This document shows positions 25,202 through 33,506 of a DNA stretch of 35,549 nt, piece after piece. This stretch comes from Crocinitomicaceae bacterium (GTDB lineage: Bacteria > Bacteroidota > Bacteroidia > Flavobacteriales_D > Crocinitomicaceae): contig JAHEMR010000020.1 in the NCBI GenBank assembly GCA_024643545.1, positions 1 through 35,549 on the forward strand, given 5' to 3'. The notes below the pieces were generated by a model. It did no database searches and was not told the DNA's origin. It worked only from the letters and a program-made list of their open reading frames with translations. The translations under genes and the position numbers were made by a program. Numbering within the stretch: the first letter of the stretch is position 1; every line of letters begins with the position of its first letter.

Positions 25202-26392
25202 TTAATCTTTTAAAACAACGGACAAAATGTCCTTTGCCACTTCTTTTTTGGATTTAAGAGGGAATTCAAAGGCATTTTTATCCTTATCGAAAATAGTAAT
25301 TTTATTTGTTTCCGCTTGAAATCCACTGACATCTTTTACAAACTCGTTTAAAACAATAAAGTCCAGATTTTTTCGCGTCAATTTATCTAACGCAAATTCT
25401 TTCGCATTATTTGTTTCCAATGCAAATCCGATTACTTTTTGATGATTTGTTCGGTTAGTTGATGCCCAAGAAAGAATATCTGGGTTTTTAACCAGGTGCA
25501 ACGTATGCTCTTCGTTTGTTTTTTTAATTTTCTGGGTCGCCACTTGTTCCGGACGGTAATCCGCAACGGCTGCACTAAATATTCCAAATGCACATGTCTT
25601 CCAGTTTGCTTGAACAGCTTCTAACATATCCTTTGCAGATTGCACGTTAAGCACGGTTAGGTTCGGATGTGTTAAGGAAAGTGACGTTGGTCCACTGATC
25701 AATAGTACTTCATTACCTGAAGCCAAGCAAGCAGCGGCTAGTTCAAAACCCATTTTTCCACTGGAGTGATTTCCAATAAAACGAACAGGATCAATTGCTT
25801 CATAAGTTGGTCCGGCTGTAATTAAGATGCGTTTTGTGGCTTTCGGTTTTGTCAACTGAAAAAAATCATTCAGATAAGCTGCGATATTTTCCGGCTCCTC
25901 CATGCGGCCTTGTCCTTCTAGTCCACTTGCCAGCGCACCTTCCGTCGCTGGAATAATTGAAACACCGTCAGAAAGCAACGTTTCCATATTCCGTTTCACA
26001 GTTGGATGTTGGTACATATCCAAATCCATCGCAGGAGCGATGATGGTTTTTCCTTTCATGGAAAAATACGTTGCAAGCAAAAGATTATCGCAAATTCCAC
26101 TTGCCATTTTAGCTAATGTATTCGCGGTTGTCGGAGCAATGATGAATACATCTGCCCAAAGTGCTAAATCAACGTGGTTCGCCCACTCACCTGTTTTCTT
26201 GTTCCAAAATTCTATATGAACTGGATTTTCGGTTAACGTTGAGACAACGAGGGGACTGATAAAATCAGAAGAGGCAGGAGTCATGATTGCTCTGACTTCT
26301 GCCCCTTTTTTTTTTAATATTCGTATGAGGTAAGCAATTTTGTAAGCTGCAATACCTCCTGAAATTCCTAGAAGGATGCGCTTTCCCTGCAT
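25202..26392 (-). CDS. coaBC: Bifunctional phosphopantothenoylcysteine decarboxylase / phosphopantothenate-cysteine ligase
   Basis: This enzyme carries out two steps of coenzyme A synthesis. The N-terminal CoaC domain (about 1-180) has the flavin-binding GISGGIAAYK, the catalytic His in NHVDLALWAD, and APTTANTLAKMASGICDNLL with its active Cys. The CoaB domain (about 185-396) opens with ITAGPTYEAIDPVRFI and the NHSSGKMG motif and holds AAVADYRP and a KIKK segment for CTP binding. The length of 396 is normal. Its start overlaps the omega gene stop by one base (TAATG). Confidence 0.96.
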   Translation of the reverse strand: MQGKRILLGISGGIAAYKIAYLIRILKKKGAEVRAIMTPASSDFISPLVVSTLTENPVHIEFWNKKTGEWANHVDLALWADVFIIAPTTANTLAKMASGICDNLLLATYFSMKGKTIIAPAMDLDMYQHPTVKRNMETLLSDGVSIIPATEGALASGLEGQGRMEEPENIAAYLNDFFQLTKPKATKRILITAGPTYEAIDPVRFIGNHSSGKMGFELAAACLASGNEVLLISGPTSLSLTHPNLTVLNVQSAKDMLEAVQANWKTCAFGIFSAAVADYRPEQVATQKIKKTNEEHTLHLVKNPDILSWASTNRTNHQKVIGFALETNNAKEFALDKLTRKNLDFIVLNEFVKDVSGFQAETNKITIFDKDKNAFEFPLKSKKEVAKDILSVVLKD

Positions 26393-26715
26393 TACTCTTT
26401 TTCTTCTGGTTTACGCATGTAGATTTTGTCGTCCAATAACTCTTGCGTTGCAATAGCAGTTGGTTTCGGCATTTTCTCGTAATGCTTAGAAATCTCGATT
26501 TGCTCACGGTTCTCGAAAATCTCTTCAAGGTTATCCGTTGTAGATGCAAATTCTTGTAATTTTTGCGTCAACTCTTCTTTTACTTCAGAAGAGATTTGAT
26601 TTGCACGTTTAGAAATAGCCACCAAAGATTGGTAAATATTTCCTGTTTTTTCTTCCATGCGAATGGTATCACGCGTGATAGTAGATTTTTCTGCTGGTGT
26701 GTTTTTATAACTCAT
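26392..26715 (-). CDS. rpoZ: RNA polymerase omega subunit
   Basis: A small RNA polymerase subunit that helps assemble beta-prime. The 107 residues resemble the Bacteroidota form of omega/Rpb6: TGNIYQSLVAISKRANQISS carries the conserved region where omega clasps beta-prime, and PKPTAIATQELLDDKIYMR is the typical end of the Bacteroidota proteins. It is longer than E. coli omega. It lies between bamD and coaBC, a very common setting in this phylum. Confidence 0.88.
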   Translation of the reverse strand: MSYKNTPAEKSTITRDTIRMEEKTGNIYQSLVAISKRANQISSEVKEELTQKLQEFASTTDNLEEIFENREQIEISKHYEKMPKPTAIATQELLDDKIYMRKPEEKE

Positions 26716-26725
26716 AATTCACTTT

Positions 26726-27511
26726 TCAGTTGTTGTTTTCGCCAAGCTTATCGATGTACGTATTCAATTCCTTTACGTATTTAGAGTCCGGATAGCGAGT
26801 CGCAAAGGTACGGAATCTTTCGTTAGTTTGTTCTATTCGCTCCGTTTTTTTACTCTCGATGCTATTGATGGTTAAAAAATAGGAATTTTTAACCACCACA
26901 TAGTTGATCTCTTCCGAATATGGTGATTTTCCATGTGCTTCTAAAAACAATTCTCCAGAAGCAACGGCTGCTTTATAATTATCCATTTTATCATAAAGCT
27001 TGACCTGATCATATTGCTTTGTTTCCAATTTAAATTGCAATTTATCAATGATGGTGTTACACGAATCAATCAGGTATGATTGTGGATATCGGTCGATAAA
27101 TTGTTGCACATTATTGATTGCTAATTCGGTTTCAGTTTGATCCAAGGAATGTTCAGGTGAATTTTTCACGCTGCACAACGCGACCATAAATAACACTTCT
27201 TCATTTTTCACACTGTAAGGAAAGCGTTGCATGTACGCACTATAATAGTATTGCGCCATATAGTAATCTTCCACTTGAAAATAACTTTTAGCCAAGCGGT
27301 AGTAAGACAACTCTCCTTCCGCACTTTTGGGGGAATGTTGGTAAATTTGCTCGTACAATACAATGGCTTTTTCGTATTGTTTTGTGTCATATAGTTTATT
27401 CGCCAATTCGTATTTTGCAGCAAAGTCATCTACTTTAACTACTTGATTATAATTCGAACAAGCAGCTAAAACGAAGAGGCTTACAAAGAGTGAAATCAGT
27501 ATTTTATTCAT
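26726..27511 (-). CDS. bamD: Outer membrane assembly lipoprotein BamD
   Basis: BamD is the essential lipoprotein partner of BamA in inserting outer membrane proteins. The 261 residues start with a lipoprotein signal (MNKILISLFVSLFVLAACSN; Cys18). The rest is a set of helical TPR-type repeats: AAKYELANKLYDTKQYEKAI, AEGELSYYRLAKSYFQVEDYYMAQYYY and DRYPQSYLIDSC, noted by their first residues and characteristic PxS-Y spacing. Its ATG overlaps the stop of the M23 gene (TAATG), so the two are coupled. The length is close to E. coli BamD. Confidence 0.93.
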   Translation of the reverse strand: MNKILISLFVSLFVLAACSNYNQVVKVDDFAAKYELANKLYDTKQYEKAIVLYEQIYQHSPKSAEGELSYYRLAKSYFQVEDYYMAQYYYSAYMQRFPYSVKNEEVLFMVALCSVKNSPEHSLDQTETELAINNVQQFIDRYPQSYLIDSCNTIIDKLQFKLETKQYDQVKLYDKMDNYKAAVASGELFLEAHGKSPYSEEINYVVVKNSYFLTINSIESKKTERIEQTNERFRTFATRYPDSKYVKELNTYIDKLGENNN

Positions 27512-28479
27512 TATTTAATTCTTAAACTTTTACCAGCCTGTAATACACTTGATGGTTTTATTCCATTTAATTCACACAATTTAGAAACAGTTGTTTTGTT
27601 TCTATCTGCAATTTCTGTTAATGAGTCGCCGGGTTTAACACGGTAATATTTCAACTGAGATGTCTTTACTGGTGCTGGCGATGGCTTGGTTGCCGCAATC
27701 GTGCCATCCGGTTGGTTTTCATAATAATCTGTTGGTTTCGCTCCTGGCCTGAATAGGCCTTTGTGAACCATCAGGTTTTCATCCTTCATTACTTTTTTAT
27801 CAAAATCAATGATCTCTTCCGGATTCATTGGGACATCGTAAAAACGGACCTCAAAATGCAAATGGGGTCCAAAGGAATGCCCTGTATTCCCTCCTAGTCC
27901 AATTGGATCTCCTGATTTCACGTTTTGATCTGGATACACCAACAATTTACTTAAATGCGCATGGTACGTTTCTAAGCCGTTAAAGTGACGTAAAATCACC
28001 AGATTCCCAAATCCACCGTCGTTAAATTTTGCGTACCTAACTTTACCATCCCAGGTGGCGTAAACAGTATCTCCAACGTTTAACCCAATATCAATTCCGT
28101 TATGGTATCTTCCGCTTCGGAATCCGTATCGAGAAGTCACAATTCCTTTTCGCGGCATGGTAAACGCACTATTTAGCTCATCATTTACACACAGCCAAAC
28201 AGTATCCTTCAACTTTGACAAATCATTTTTTGTTCCAAAACAAACATCGTTATTCCATGTCAATGAATAGGGAGTTTCTTGTTCCGTGGTCATGATTTTG
28301 TGAATCCTTGGATTCATTATTCCATCAAACTTGAATGGATTATAAAGCGCCCACGTTTTATTCGAATAAATAATCACTTTACCAACTTCGGTATCCACTG
28401 TGTCTAATGCTCGTTGAGTAAAAGCTTGCGAACAAAAGCAGGCAATAAAAATGAAGGTATGTAAAATTGATCGATTCAA
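27511..28479 (-). CDS. M23 peptidase with C-terminal LysM domain
   Basis: An exported cell-wall endopeptidase of the M23 (LytM/NlpD) type. The zinc ligands are present: HNGIDIG (His and Asp), YHAHLS and HLHFEVRF. A LysM domain forms the last 45 residues (YRVKPGDSLTEIADRN through AGKSLRIK) and should bind peptidoglycan. I start at TTG 28479, which gives a signal peptide MNRSILHTFIFIACFCSQAFTQ (322 residues); another TTG at 28503 lies inside a TATCTTTG promoter box and is unlikely. It is the first gene of the operon with bamD, rpoZ, coaBC, porD, recN and GSCFA. Confidence 0.9.
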   Translation of the reverse strand: MNRSILHTFIFIACFCSQAFTQRALDTVDTEVGKVIIYSNKTWALYNPFKFDGIMNPRIHKIMTTEQETPYSLTWNNDVCFGTKNDLSKLKDTVWLCVNDELNSAFTMPRKGIVTSRYGFRSGRYHNGIDIGLNVGDTVYATWDGKVRYAKFNDGGFGNLVILRHFNGLETYHAHLSKLLVYPDQNVKSGDPIGLGGNTGHSFGPHLHFEVRFYDVPMNPEEIIDFDKKVMKDENLMVHKGLFRPGAKPTDYYENQPDGTIAATKPSPAPVKTSQLKYYRVKPGDSLTEIADRNKTTVSKLCELNGIKPSSVLQAGKSLRIK

Positions 28480-28500
28480 ACTAATAGAAAATAAGGAAAT

Positions 28501-28508
28501 CAAAGATA
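28501..28508 (-). promoter_or_regulatory. Promoter -7 box of the M23-bamD-recN operon
   Basis: TATCTTTG on the minus strand lies in the short gap after the FKBP gene and overlaps the alternative TTG start of the M23 gene. It matches the -7 consensus exactly. No clear -33 TTG was found. Confidence 0.5.
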
Positions 28509-28519
28509 GTGAATTCCTT

Positions 28520-29401
28520 TTACATTGCCCGGATATCCATTATTTCAATGTTGTAAAACACTTGTTCATTTGGCTTAACCAAATCTGCATAACCCCGAGA
28601 ACCATACGCTTGAGGAGCATCTAATATGACAAAATACCGCTCTCCTTTTTTTGCGTTTTTCATGATTTTTCTCAATCCAGGCACAATTGTTTTTTGTCCA
28701 GGAGCGTATTTAATAGGGTAATTCCCTAAGCGCGTATTCATTACAGATGGTTTGGACTCAGTGGACACCATCGCATGAAATGAAATTTCTTGTCCAGGAT
28801 TCTTTGCTAGAGTAACTCCTTCACCATTTTTCACCTTCCATGAAGTAATTCCATCATTGTGTATACTTGGTGTAACCAAAGCGACCACTTTCACATACAA
28901 CCAGTTCGGAGAATTTGAGGGAATAACTCCTTTAATTTCTTTAGAACCAAGTGCCAATTCTGCCGGAATTTCAATTTTCACAAAATCACCTGGGGTCAAC
29001 TCCTGTAAAGCGAGATCCCAACCTGGCGTTTGCATATTGTAACCAATCACGAACGGAATAAACGGCATATTAATGCGGTTATTCCCATCCACGATTTTCC
29101 CATCTGGCAAAGCCAAACGATAGTCGATTAAAGCCATTTCGCCTTTTTTCAGCTTTCTTCCTTTTCCTTTTAATATCCACTTGATAACCAAACCATTCGG
29201 GAACGATTTTACATCTGACACTTTACCTTTCTCAAAGGATTTCAAGTTGTCTTTGGTCGTTCGGAATTCACCCTCAATTTGAGCGGTATTTTTTAATGGC
29301 TTTTCTACGACTTTTTTTGTCGTATCTTTTTTCTTTGTATTCGTAGTATGACAGGATGCCATCAAGGAAACCAGAAAAATAAATAAGAGGATTCTATTCA
29401 T
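28520..29401 (-). CDS. FKBP-type peptidyl-prolyl isomerase lipoprotein, two domains
   Basis: The 293 residues begin with a lipoprotein signal (MNRILLFIFLVSLMASCHT; lipobox MASC). Two FKBP domains follow. The first, about 60-180, has KGEMALIDYRLALPDG and LQELTPGDFVKIEIPAELALGS. The second, about 185-290, has VSFHAMV-type strands and KGERYFVILDAPQAYGSRGY. The second shows fewer conserved active-site aromatics, so it may serve binding more than catalysis. The protein is probably attached to a membrane on the outside of the cytoplasm and helps fold envelope proteins. It overlaps the preceding FKBP gene by one base. Confidence 0.85.
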   Translation of the reverse strand: MNRILLFIFLVSLMASCHTTNTKKKDTTKKVVEKPLKNTAQIEGEFRTTKDNLKSFEKGKVSDVKSFPNGLVIKWILKGKGRKLKKGEMALIDYRLALPDGKIVDGNNRINMPFIPFVIGYNMQTPGWDLALQELTPGDFVKIEIPAELALGSKEIKGVIPSNSPNWLYVKVVALVTPSIHNDGITSWKVKNGEGVTLAKNPGQEISFHAMVSTESKPSVMNTRLGNYPIKYAPGQKTIVPGLRKIMKNAKKGERYFVILDAPQAYGSRGYADLVKPNEQVFYNIEIMDIRAM

Positions 29402-29925
29402 TATTTTAAATCAATTAATTGAAGATCTATGTACAATACACTTTGTGGCGGGATTTTCATGCGGTCTCCTAAAAGCCCATGTCCCAAATAACTTGGCAAG
29501 ATTAATTTTGCTTTATCACCTATGTTCATCAGCTGAAGTGCTTCATGAATTCCTGACTCTTTTTCACTTTTGGCAATGACTATCCGTTCGATTTCGTCTT
29601 TTTTGGTTTCATAACAAACACGACCATCCAATAATTCGATTTTCAGGCGAACAATTGCTTCATCGCCTTTTTTGGCTCTTTGCTCACTTCCACCATGAAA
29701 ATACTTCATGAAACGCAAACCTGAAAGACTCACCAAAGAGTCCATTTTTAACTGCTTATGATGTGCTAAAAACAGCTTGATATTTATGTTCTCCCTTGTA
29801 TTTAATTCTTGATTGAAATCAACAGAATGTGCTTTACTCCAAGAACTTTTCTCCTTCTTTACCTGAGGTTCAGCTCGACATCCGAATAGAAATATCAACA
29901 AGAAAAAAGGAAGTAATCGGATCAT
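29401..29925 (-). CDS. FKBP-type peptidyl-prolyl isomerase lipoprotein, GldI-like
   Basis: The 174 residues carry a lipoprotein signal (MIRLLPFFLLIFLFGCRA; Cys16) and one FKBP domain (about 65-173), with KGDEAIVRLKIELLDGRVCYE, IHEALQLMNIGDKAKLILPSYLGHG and PPQSVLYIDLQLIDL as landmarks of the first, middle and last parts. GldI, a lipoprotein needed for gliding in Flavobacterium, has this design, but I cannot separate GldI from other exported FKBPs. It overlaps nrnA by four bases (ATGA). Confidence 0.85.
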   Translation of the reverse strand: MIRLLPFFLLIFLFGCRAEPQVKKEKSSWSKAHSVDFNQELNTRENINIKLFLAHHKQLKMDSLVSLSGLRFMKYFHGGSEQRAKKGDEAIVRLKIELLDGRVCYETKKDEIERIVIAKSEKESGIHEALQLMNIGDKAKLILPSYLGHGLLGDRMKIPPQSVLYIDLQLIDLK

Positions 29926-30911
29926 GCCATTTGAGTTAACTCTCCTACTAACGAACGAAAGCGATCAATTGTTACAGAAAGTGAATCATTTGAAAATCCA
30001 CCAGCGGCATATTGATGACCGCCTCCCATGAAGTTTTTAGCAGAAAATTCATTCACAAAATACTTTCCTTTTGATCGAAATGAGATTTTTATTCCGTCCT
30101 CATGCTCGACAAAAAACGCTGCGATTGAAATTCCTTCAATGGACAGAATGACATTCACGAGTCCCTCTGTATCTCCTTTTTGATAATCAAAACGACGCAA
30201 TTCATCCAATGACAAACTTATAAGTCCAATTGGCAAACCCGGGAAAAGCTCCAATTTCTCTGCGATTGCGTATCCCCGTAACTGCAAACGAGAAACCGTA
30301 TTGACATCGTAAATTGCCTCATGGATTTGAACATGATTGACCCCGATTTTCAGTAAATATGCCAGAACTTCATGTGTTTTGGCTTTTACGGATGGAAAAC
30401 GAAAGGACCCCGTATCGGTCAACATTCCAAGGTAGATTCCATTCCCAACGGGAACATCCAAGAGGTGAATGAAGCCCATTTCTTCAATGCATTCAAAGAT
30501 CAATTGCGCTGTTGAGCATACATCTGGACGAGAGACCATGATCTCACAAAAGTCTTGTGGATGCGGATGATGGTCGATCATGATTTTCGTTTCAGGAAAT
30601 TCCAACACAAAAGACTCCATGTCCTTCCCTACTCTGCCTGCACCATTGTAATCCAAGCAATAAAGTGTGTCAAAACACGTAATGTCTTGTTCAAATCCTT
30701 GATCAAAGATGGAGTATTCGACATCTTTCAAGAACGGTAACAAGAAATCAGCTGGACGATCGGGAATAATGATGTGAGCTTCCTTCCCCATATTTTTCAG
30801 GAAGAAATACCATGAAACAACACTCCCAATGGCATCACCATCGGGAGATTTATGTGTTGTAATTAAAACCTTTTGGCTTTTATTTAAGTGTAAGCGAAGT
30901 GCATCTATCAT
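29922..30911 (-). CDS. nrnA: DHH phosphoesterase, NrnA-type oligoribonuclease / pAp phosphatase
   Basis: NrnA degrades the shortest RNA fragments and removes phosphate from pAp. The 329 residues have the DHH domain: TTHKSPDGDAIGS, CLDYNGAGRVG and the name-giving IDHHPHP. The DHHA1 part closes with GGGHQYAAGG, which binds substrate. It is cytoplasmic and has the usual length. It is the first gene of an operon with two exported FKBP isomerases; the pairing is common in the phylum but not functionally obvious. The ATG is four bases after a TAACTTTG box, so the mRNA is probably leaderless. Confidence 0.92.
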   Translation of the reverse strand: MIDALRLHLNKSQKVLITTHKSPDGDAIGSVVSWYFFLKNMGKEAHIIIPDRPADFLLPFLKDVEYSIFDQGFEQDITCFDTLYCLDYNGAGRVGKDMESFVLEFPETKIMIDHHPHPQDFCEIMVSRPDVCSTAQLIFECIEEMGFIHLLDVPVGNGIYLGMLTDTGSFRFPSVKAKTHEVLAYLLKIGVNHVQIHEAIYDVNTVSRLQLRGYAIAEKLELFPGLPIGLISLSLDELRRFDYQKGDTEGLVNVILSIEGISIAAFFVEHEDGIKISFRSKGKYFVNEFSAKNFMGGGHQYAAGGFSNDSLSVTIDRFRSLVGELTQMA

Positions 30912-30915
30912 GCAA

Positions 30916-30923
30916 CAAAGTTA
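30916..30923 (-). promoter_or_regulatory. Promoter -7 box of nrnA, leaderless arrangement
   Basis: TAACTTTG on the minus strand, then four bases, then the nrnA ATG. The box overlaps the stop codon of the upstream thioredoxin-like gene, so nrnA can be transcribed independently of it. Confidence 0.5.
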
Positions 30924-32477
30924 ATTGTTCTGCTGCATGTGTTCAGCTTCTTCTTTATCTTCTTCAAATAATTTCGGTAAATCTTTCTTTCCTTGTAAGT
31001 TATCCATCAAATCTTCGAGTTGGGAAATGGATAAGTTTTTAGCGATGATTTTTTTGTCTTTGTCAAGAACGAAAATTCTCGGAGTGGAATATAAGTCATA
31101 CGTCGTTTGGAAATTCAAGGACTCCAATGTCGTTGGTTTTCCTTTTTCCCCAGCGTATACTGGTACCAATTTCTCTGGCGTCGCCTTCGCTATTTCGTAG
31201 ATGCTATTGGTCACAGCAACATTAATGAAGTTCAATTTGTTCTCACGTATGTATTTTTTCCAAGACTCGAAATCTTTCCCAATTCCTTTTCCGACCGCAT
31301 AAACTTCAATGTTTCGATTTTTGAACTTCTCGTTGTAAAGCGTCACCAATTTCGGTGTTACTTTTTTACAATGGCCACATTCTGGGTCCCAGAAATAAAG
31401 AATGGTATATTCAGATTTCAACGAATAGAAATCCAACCATTTGGTATCCGAAGTATCGCGAAGAATCAAGTTGTATGGCTTTGCTCCTACCACTAAATTC
31501 AACTTCCATTTCAAATCTTTGCACAATTCCTCGAATTTATCCTCAGCCACCCATGTCGCTGGAGATTTACCCGTTGCAGGATCCGTTGTACAGAAGTAAC
31601 GGTTTAACATGTACAAGTAAACCTTGTCCATTCCCATGATTTGACTTTTACCAAATGTAGACGCAATCCAACCAACGCTGTATTCGTACATTTTAGATTT
31701 AGGATCTAATCCATCACAGAATTTAAACGCATACTTTATGATGGTATCCCAATGTTGAATCATCATGTTCTTACCGAAGTAGAACTCCAATTTATTGTGG
31801 AAAATCGGATTATTAACCAACGCATCTGTTTTCAGATCTACATTATCCCAATAATGCTCAAAATAGTATTTGTAGCGAAAATTAGAATCAATCACCTCAC
31901 CTTTTTCATTTTTTGGTAATTCTGGAACAAAGACATCAATGGACATTTTTACAATTTTTCCAACAAGCATAGAAGGATTCGTTGCGACAATGTTCTTTTG
32001 GTATTCGTCTACTTCCTTATTCAACGCATCGATTGTTTCGCTCAATGTTTTGTATTCGGAATCTGTATCCTTCAATTTGGAACGTTGCTCCACTAATTTA
32101 CCAGCCTCACCTTTTTTCGCGCTGATGTACTTCACATACGGAATAAAAATTTTATTCTCCTCCGATTTTTTAATGACCATGTTCGCCATAAAATCAGGTC
32201 CCTTCGTTTCAAGGTGAATATCCTCGTTGTTATAAACGAACTCAAAGTATTTTTGTCCTGGCAATAACAAGCCAACAATTCCTGGCTTTTGTTTTTTACC
32301 ATCAAAGATTACCTCGCCATTTTTCATTTGAGCGGTATCGGCGTAGTTTAAGCGGGAACCGAAATACTTAATTAAAAATACGGTTGTATCCTTTTGGCCT
32401 TCAACTTTTAATCGGATTTTCTGCGCATAACTCATTGATGCACAAGCTAAAAACAGGAAAGTAAGTATATTTTTCAT
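30921..32477 (-). CDS. Exported thioredoxin-like protein (DUF4369/DUF5106/TlpA type)
   Basis: The 518 residues begin with a signal peptide (about 1-18, ending MSYAQ). The N-terminal part (about 20-110) looks like DUF4369, a beta domain common in front of Bacteroidota thioredoxins. A long helical middle (about 115-330) resembles DUF5106. The last 170 residues are a TlpA/ResA-like thioredoxin fold with the active motif CGHC at 367-370 (YFWDPECGHCKK). The protein should reduce or reshuffle disulfides outside the cytoplasm. The acidic tail (EEDKEEAEHMQQNN) is not part of the fold. Confidence 0.87.
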   Translation of the reverse strand: MKNILTFLFLACASMSYAQKIRLKVEGQKDTTVFLIKYFGSRLNYADTAQMKNGEVIFDGKKQKPGIVGLLLPGQKYFEFVYNNEDIHLETKGPDFMANMVIKKSEENKIFIPYVKYISAKKGEAGKLVEQRSKLKDTDSEYKTLSETIDALNKEVDEYQKNIVATNPSMLVGKIVKMSIDVFVPELPKNEKGEVIDSNFRYKYYFEHYWDNVDLKTDALVNNPIFHNKLEFYFGKNMMIQHWDTIIKYAFKFCDGLDPKSKMYEYSVGWIASTFGKSQIMGMDKVYLYMLNRYFCTTDPATGKSPATWVAEDKFEELCKDLKWKLNLVVGAKPYNLILRDTSDTKWLDFYSLKSEYTILYFWDPECGHCKKVTPKLVTLYNEKFKNRNIEVYAVGKGIGKDFESWKKYIRENKLNFINVAVTNSIYEIAKATPEKLVPVYAGEKGKPTTLESLNFQTTYDLYSTPRIFVLDKDKKIIAKNLSISQLEDLMDNLQGKKDLPKLFEEDKEEAEHMQQNN

Positions 32478-32599
32478 AGAATTAAGTAAGTTTTACCTTA
32501 CGAATATGCTGCAAATTACGTTCCGACTTATTTTTTTAACATTTCGTTAACCAAAGAAAAATCGAATTCATTCACAGGTGATTAATATTTAATAATAGA

Positions 32600-33505
32600 T
32601 TATTTTAAATGGCTCAACAATTGTTCCATGAGGGTAAGATCCGCATATGGATTCAATTGAGACAACTGTTCGTAGCGCTTTAACCAAGTCAATTGACGTT
32701 TCGCATAATTTCGCGTATGTTGTTTGATTTTATCAACAGCCTCCTCAAAATTGCATTGATTTTCCCAGTACCGAAAGAGTTCAGCATAACCAACGGTATT
32801 CAACGCTTTTAAATTTCTATTCGGAAAAAGGGCTTTTGCTTCATTCAATAAACCAGCATCGATCATCTCTTCAACACGTTTATCAATTCGTTCGTATAAA
32901 TCAGAGCGATTCCAGTCAATTCCAAAGCGATGAATTGCATACGCATTCTTTACCGTACCTTTCCTAAGACTTGAATAGGGTTTACCGGTTAATTCAATGA
33001 CCTCCAATGCACGAATCAGTCGAACAGAATTCATACGGTCCACGATGGAAAAATAAACAGGATCTAAACGCTCTAATTCATTTTGCAGGTATTCAAGTCC
33101 TTTTGTTTCGAATATCAAGCTCCATTTCTGCTGAATTTCCTTATCATGTGGAATCTCGTCTAGTCCTAAGGTTAAAGCATCAATGAACATCCCTGATCCA
33201 CCAACAATAACTGCAGCACCTTTTTCCAGAAGTAAGTTATCCAAAATAGGTTTCGCTTCCTTTGCGTACTGACTAGCAGAAAGTTCAGAATGAATGGAAT
33301 GTGAATGAATAAAATGATGTTTCACTTGGGACAATTCAAGTTCCGAAGGAATGGCCGTACCAATGGACATCTCTCGGTAGAACTGTCGAGAATCAGCGGA
33401 AATCACTTCCGTTTTTAACTTTCGTGCAAGGTTAATTGCTAATGCAGTTTTCCCTGAAGCGGTAGGTCCTTGTATGACAAAAACCTTACTATTCGAAACG
33501 CTCAT
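32600..33505 (-). CDS. miaA: tRNA dimethylallyltransferase MiaA
   Basis: MiaA adds a dimethylallyl group to A37 of tRNAs that read codons starting with U. The 301 residues have the P-loop GPTASGKT near the start, SADSRQFYREMSIGTA with the catalytic Asp, and MNSVRLIRALEV and KRQLTWLKRYE in the C-terminal half, all typical. I use ATG 33505, one base after the mltF stop; a start 11 codons upstream would overlap mltF by 32 bases. It is cotranscribed with mltF. Confidence 0.95.
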   Translation of the reverse strand: MSVSNSKVFVIQGPTASGKTALAINLARKLKTEVISADSRQFYREMSIGTAIPSELELSQVKHHFIHSHSIHSELSASQYAKEAKPILDNLLLEKGAAVIVGGSGMFIDALTLGLDEIPHDKEIQQKWSLIFETKGLEYLQNELERLDPVYFSIVDRMNSVRLIRALEVIELTGKPYSSLRKGTVKNAYAIHRFGIDWNRSDLYERIDKRVEEMIDAGLLNEAKALFPNRNLKALNTVGYAELFRYWENQCNFEEAVDKIKQHTRNYAKRQLTWLKRYEQLSQLNPYADLTLMEQLLSHLK

Positions 33506-33506
33506 A

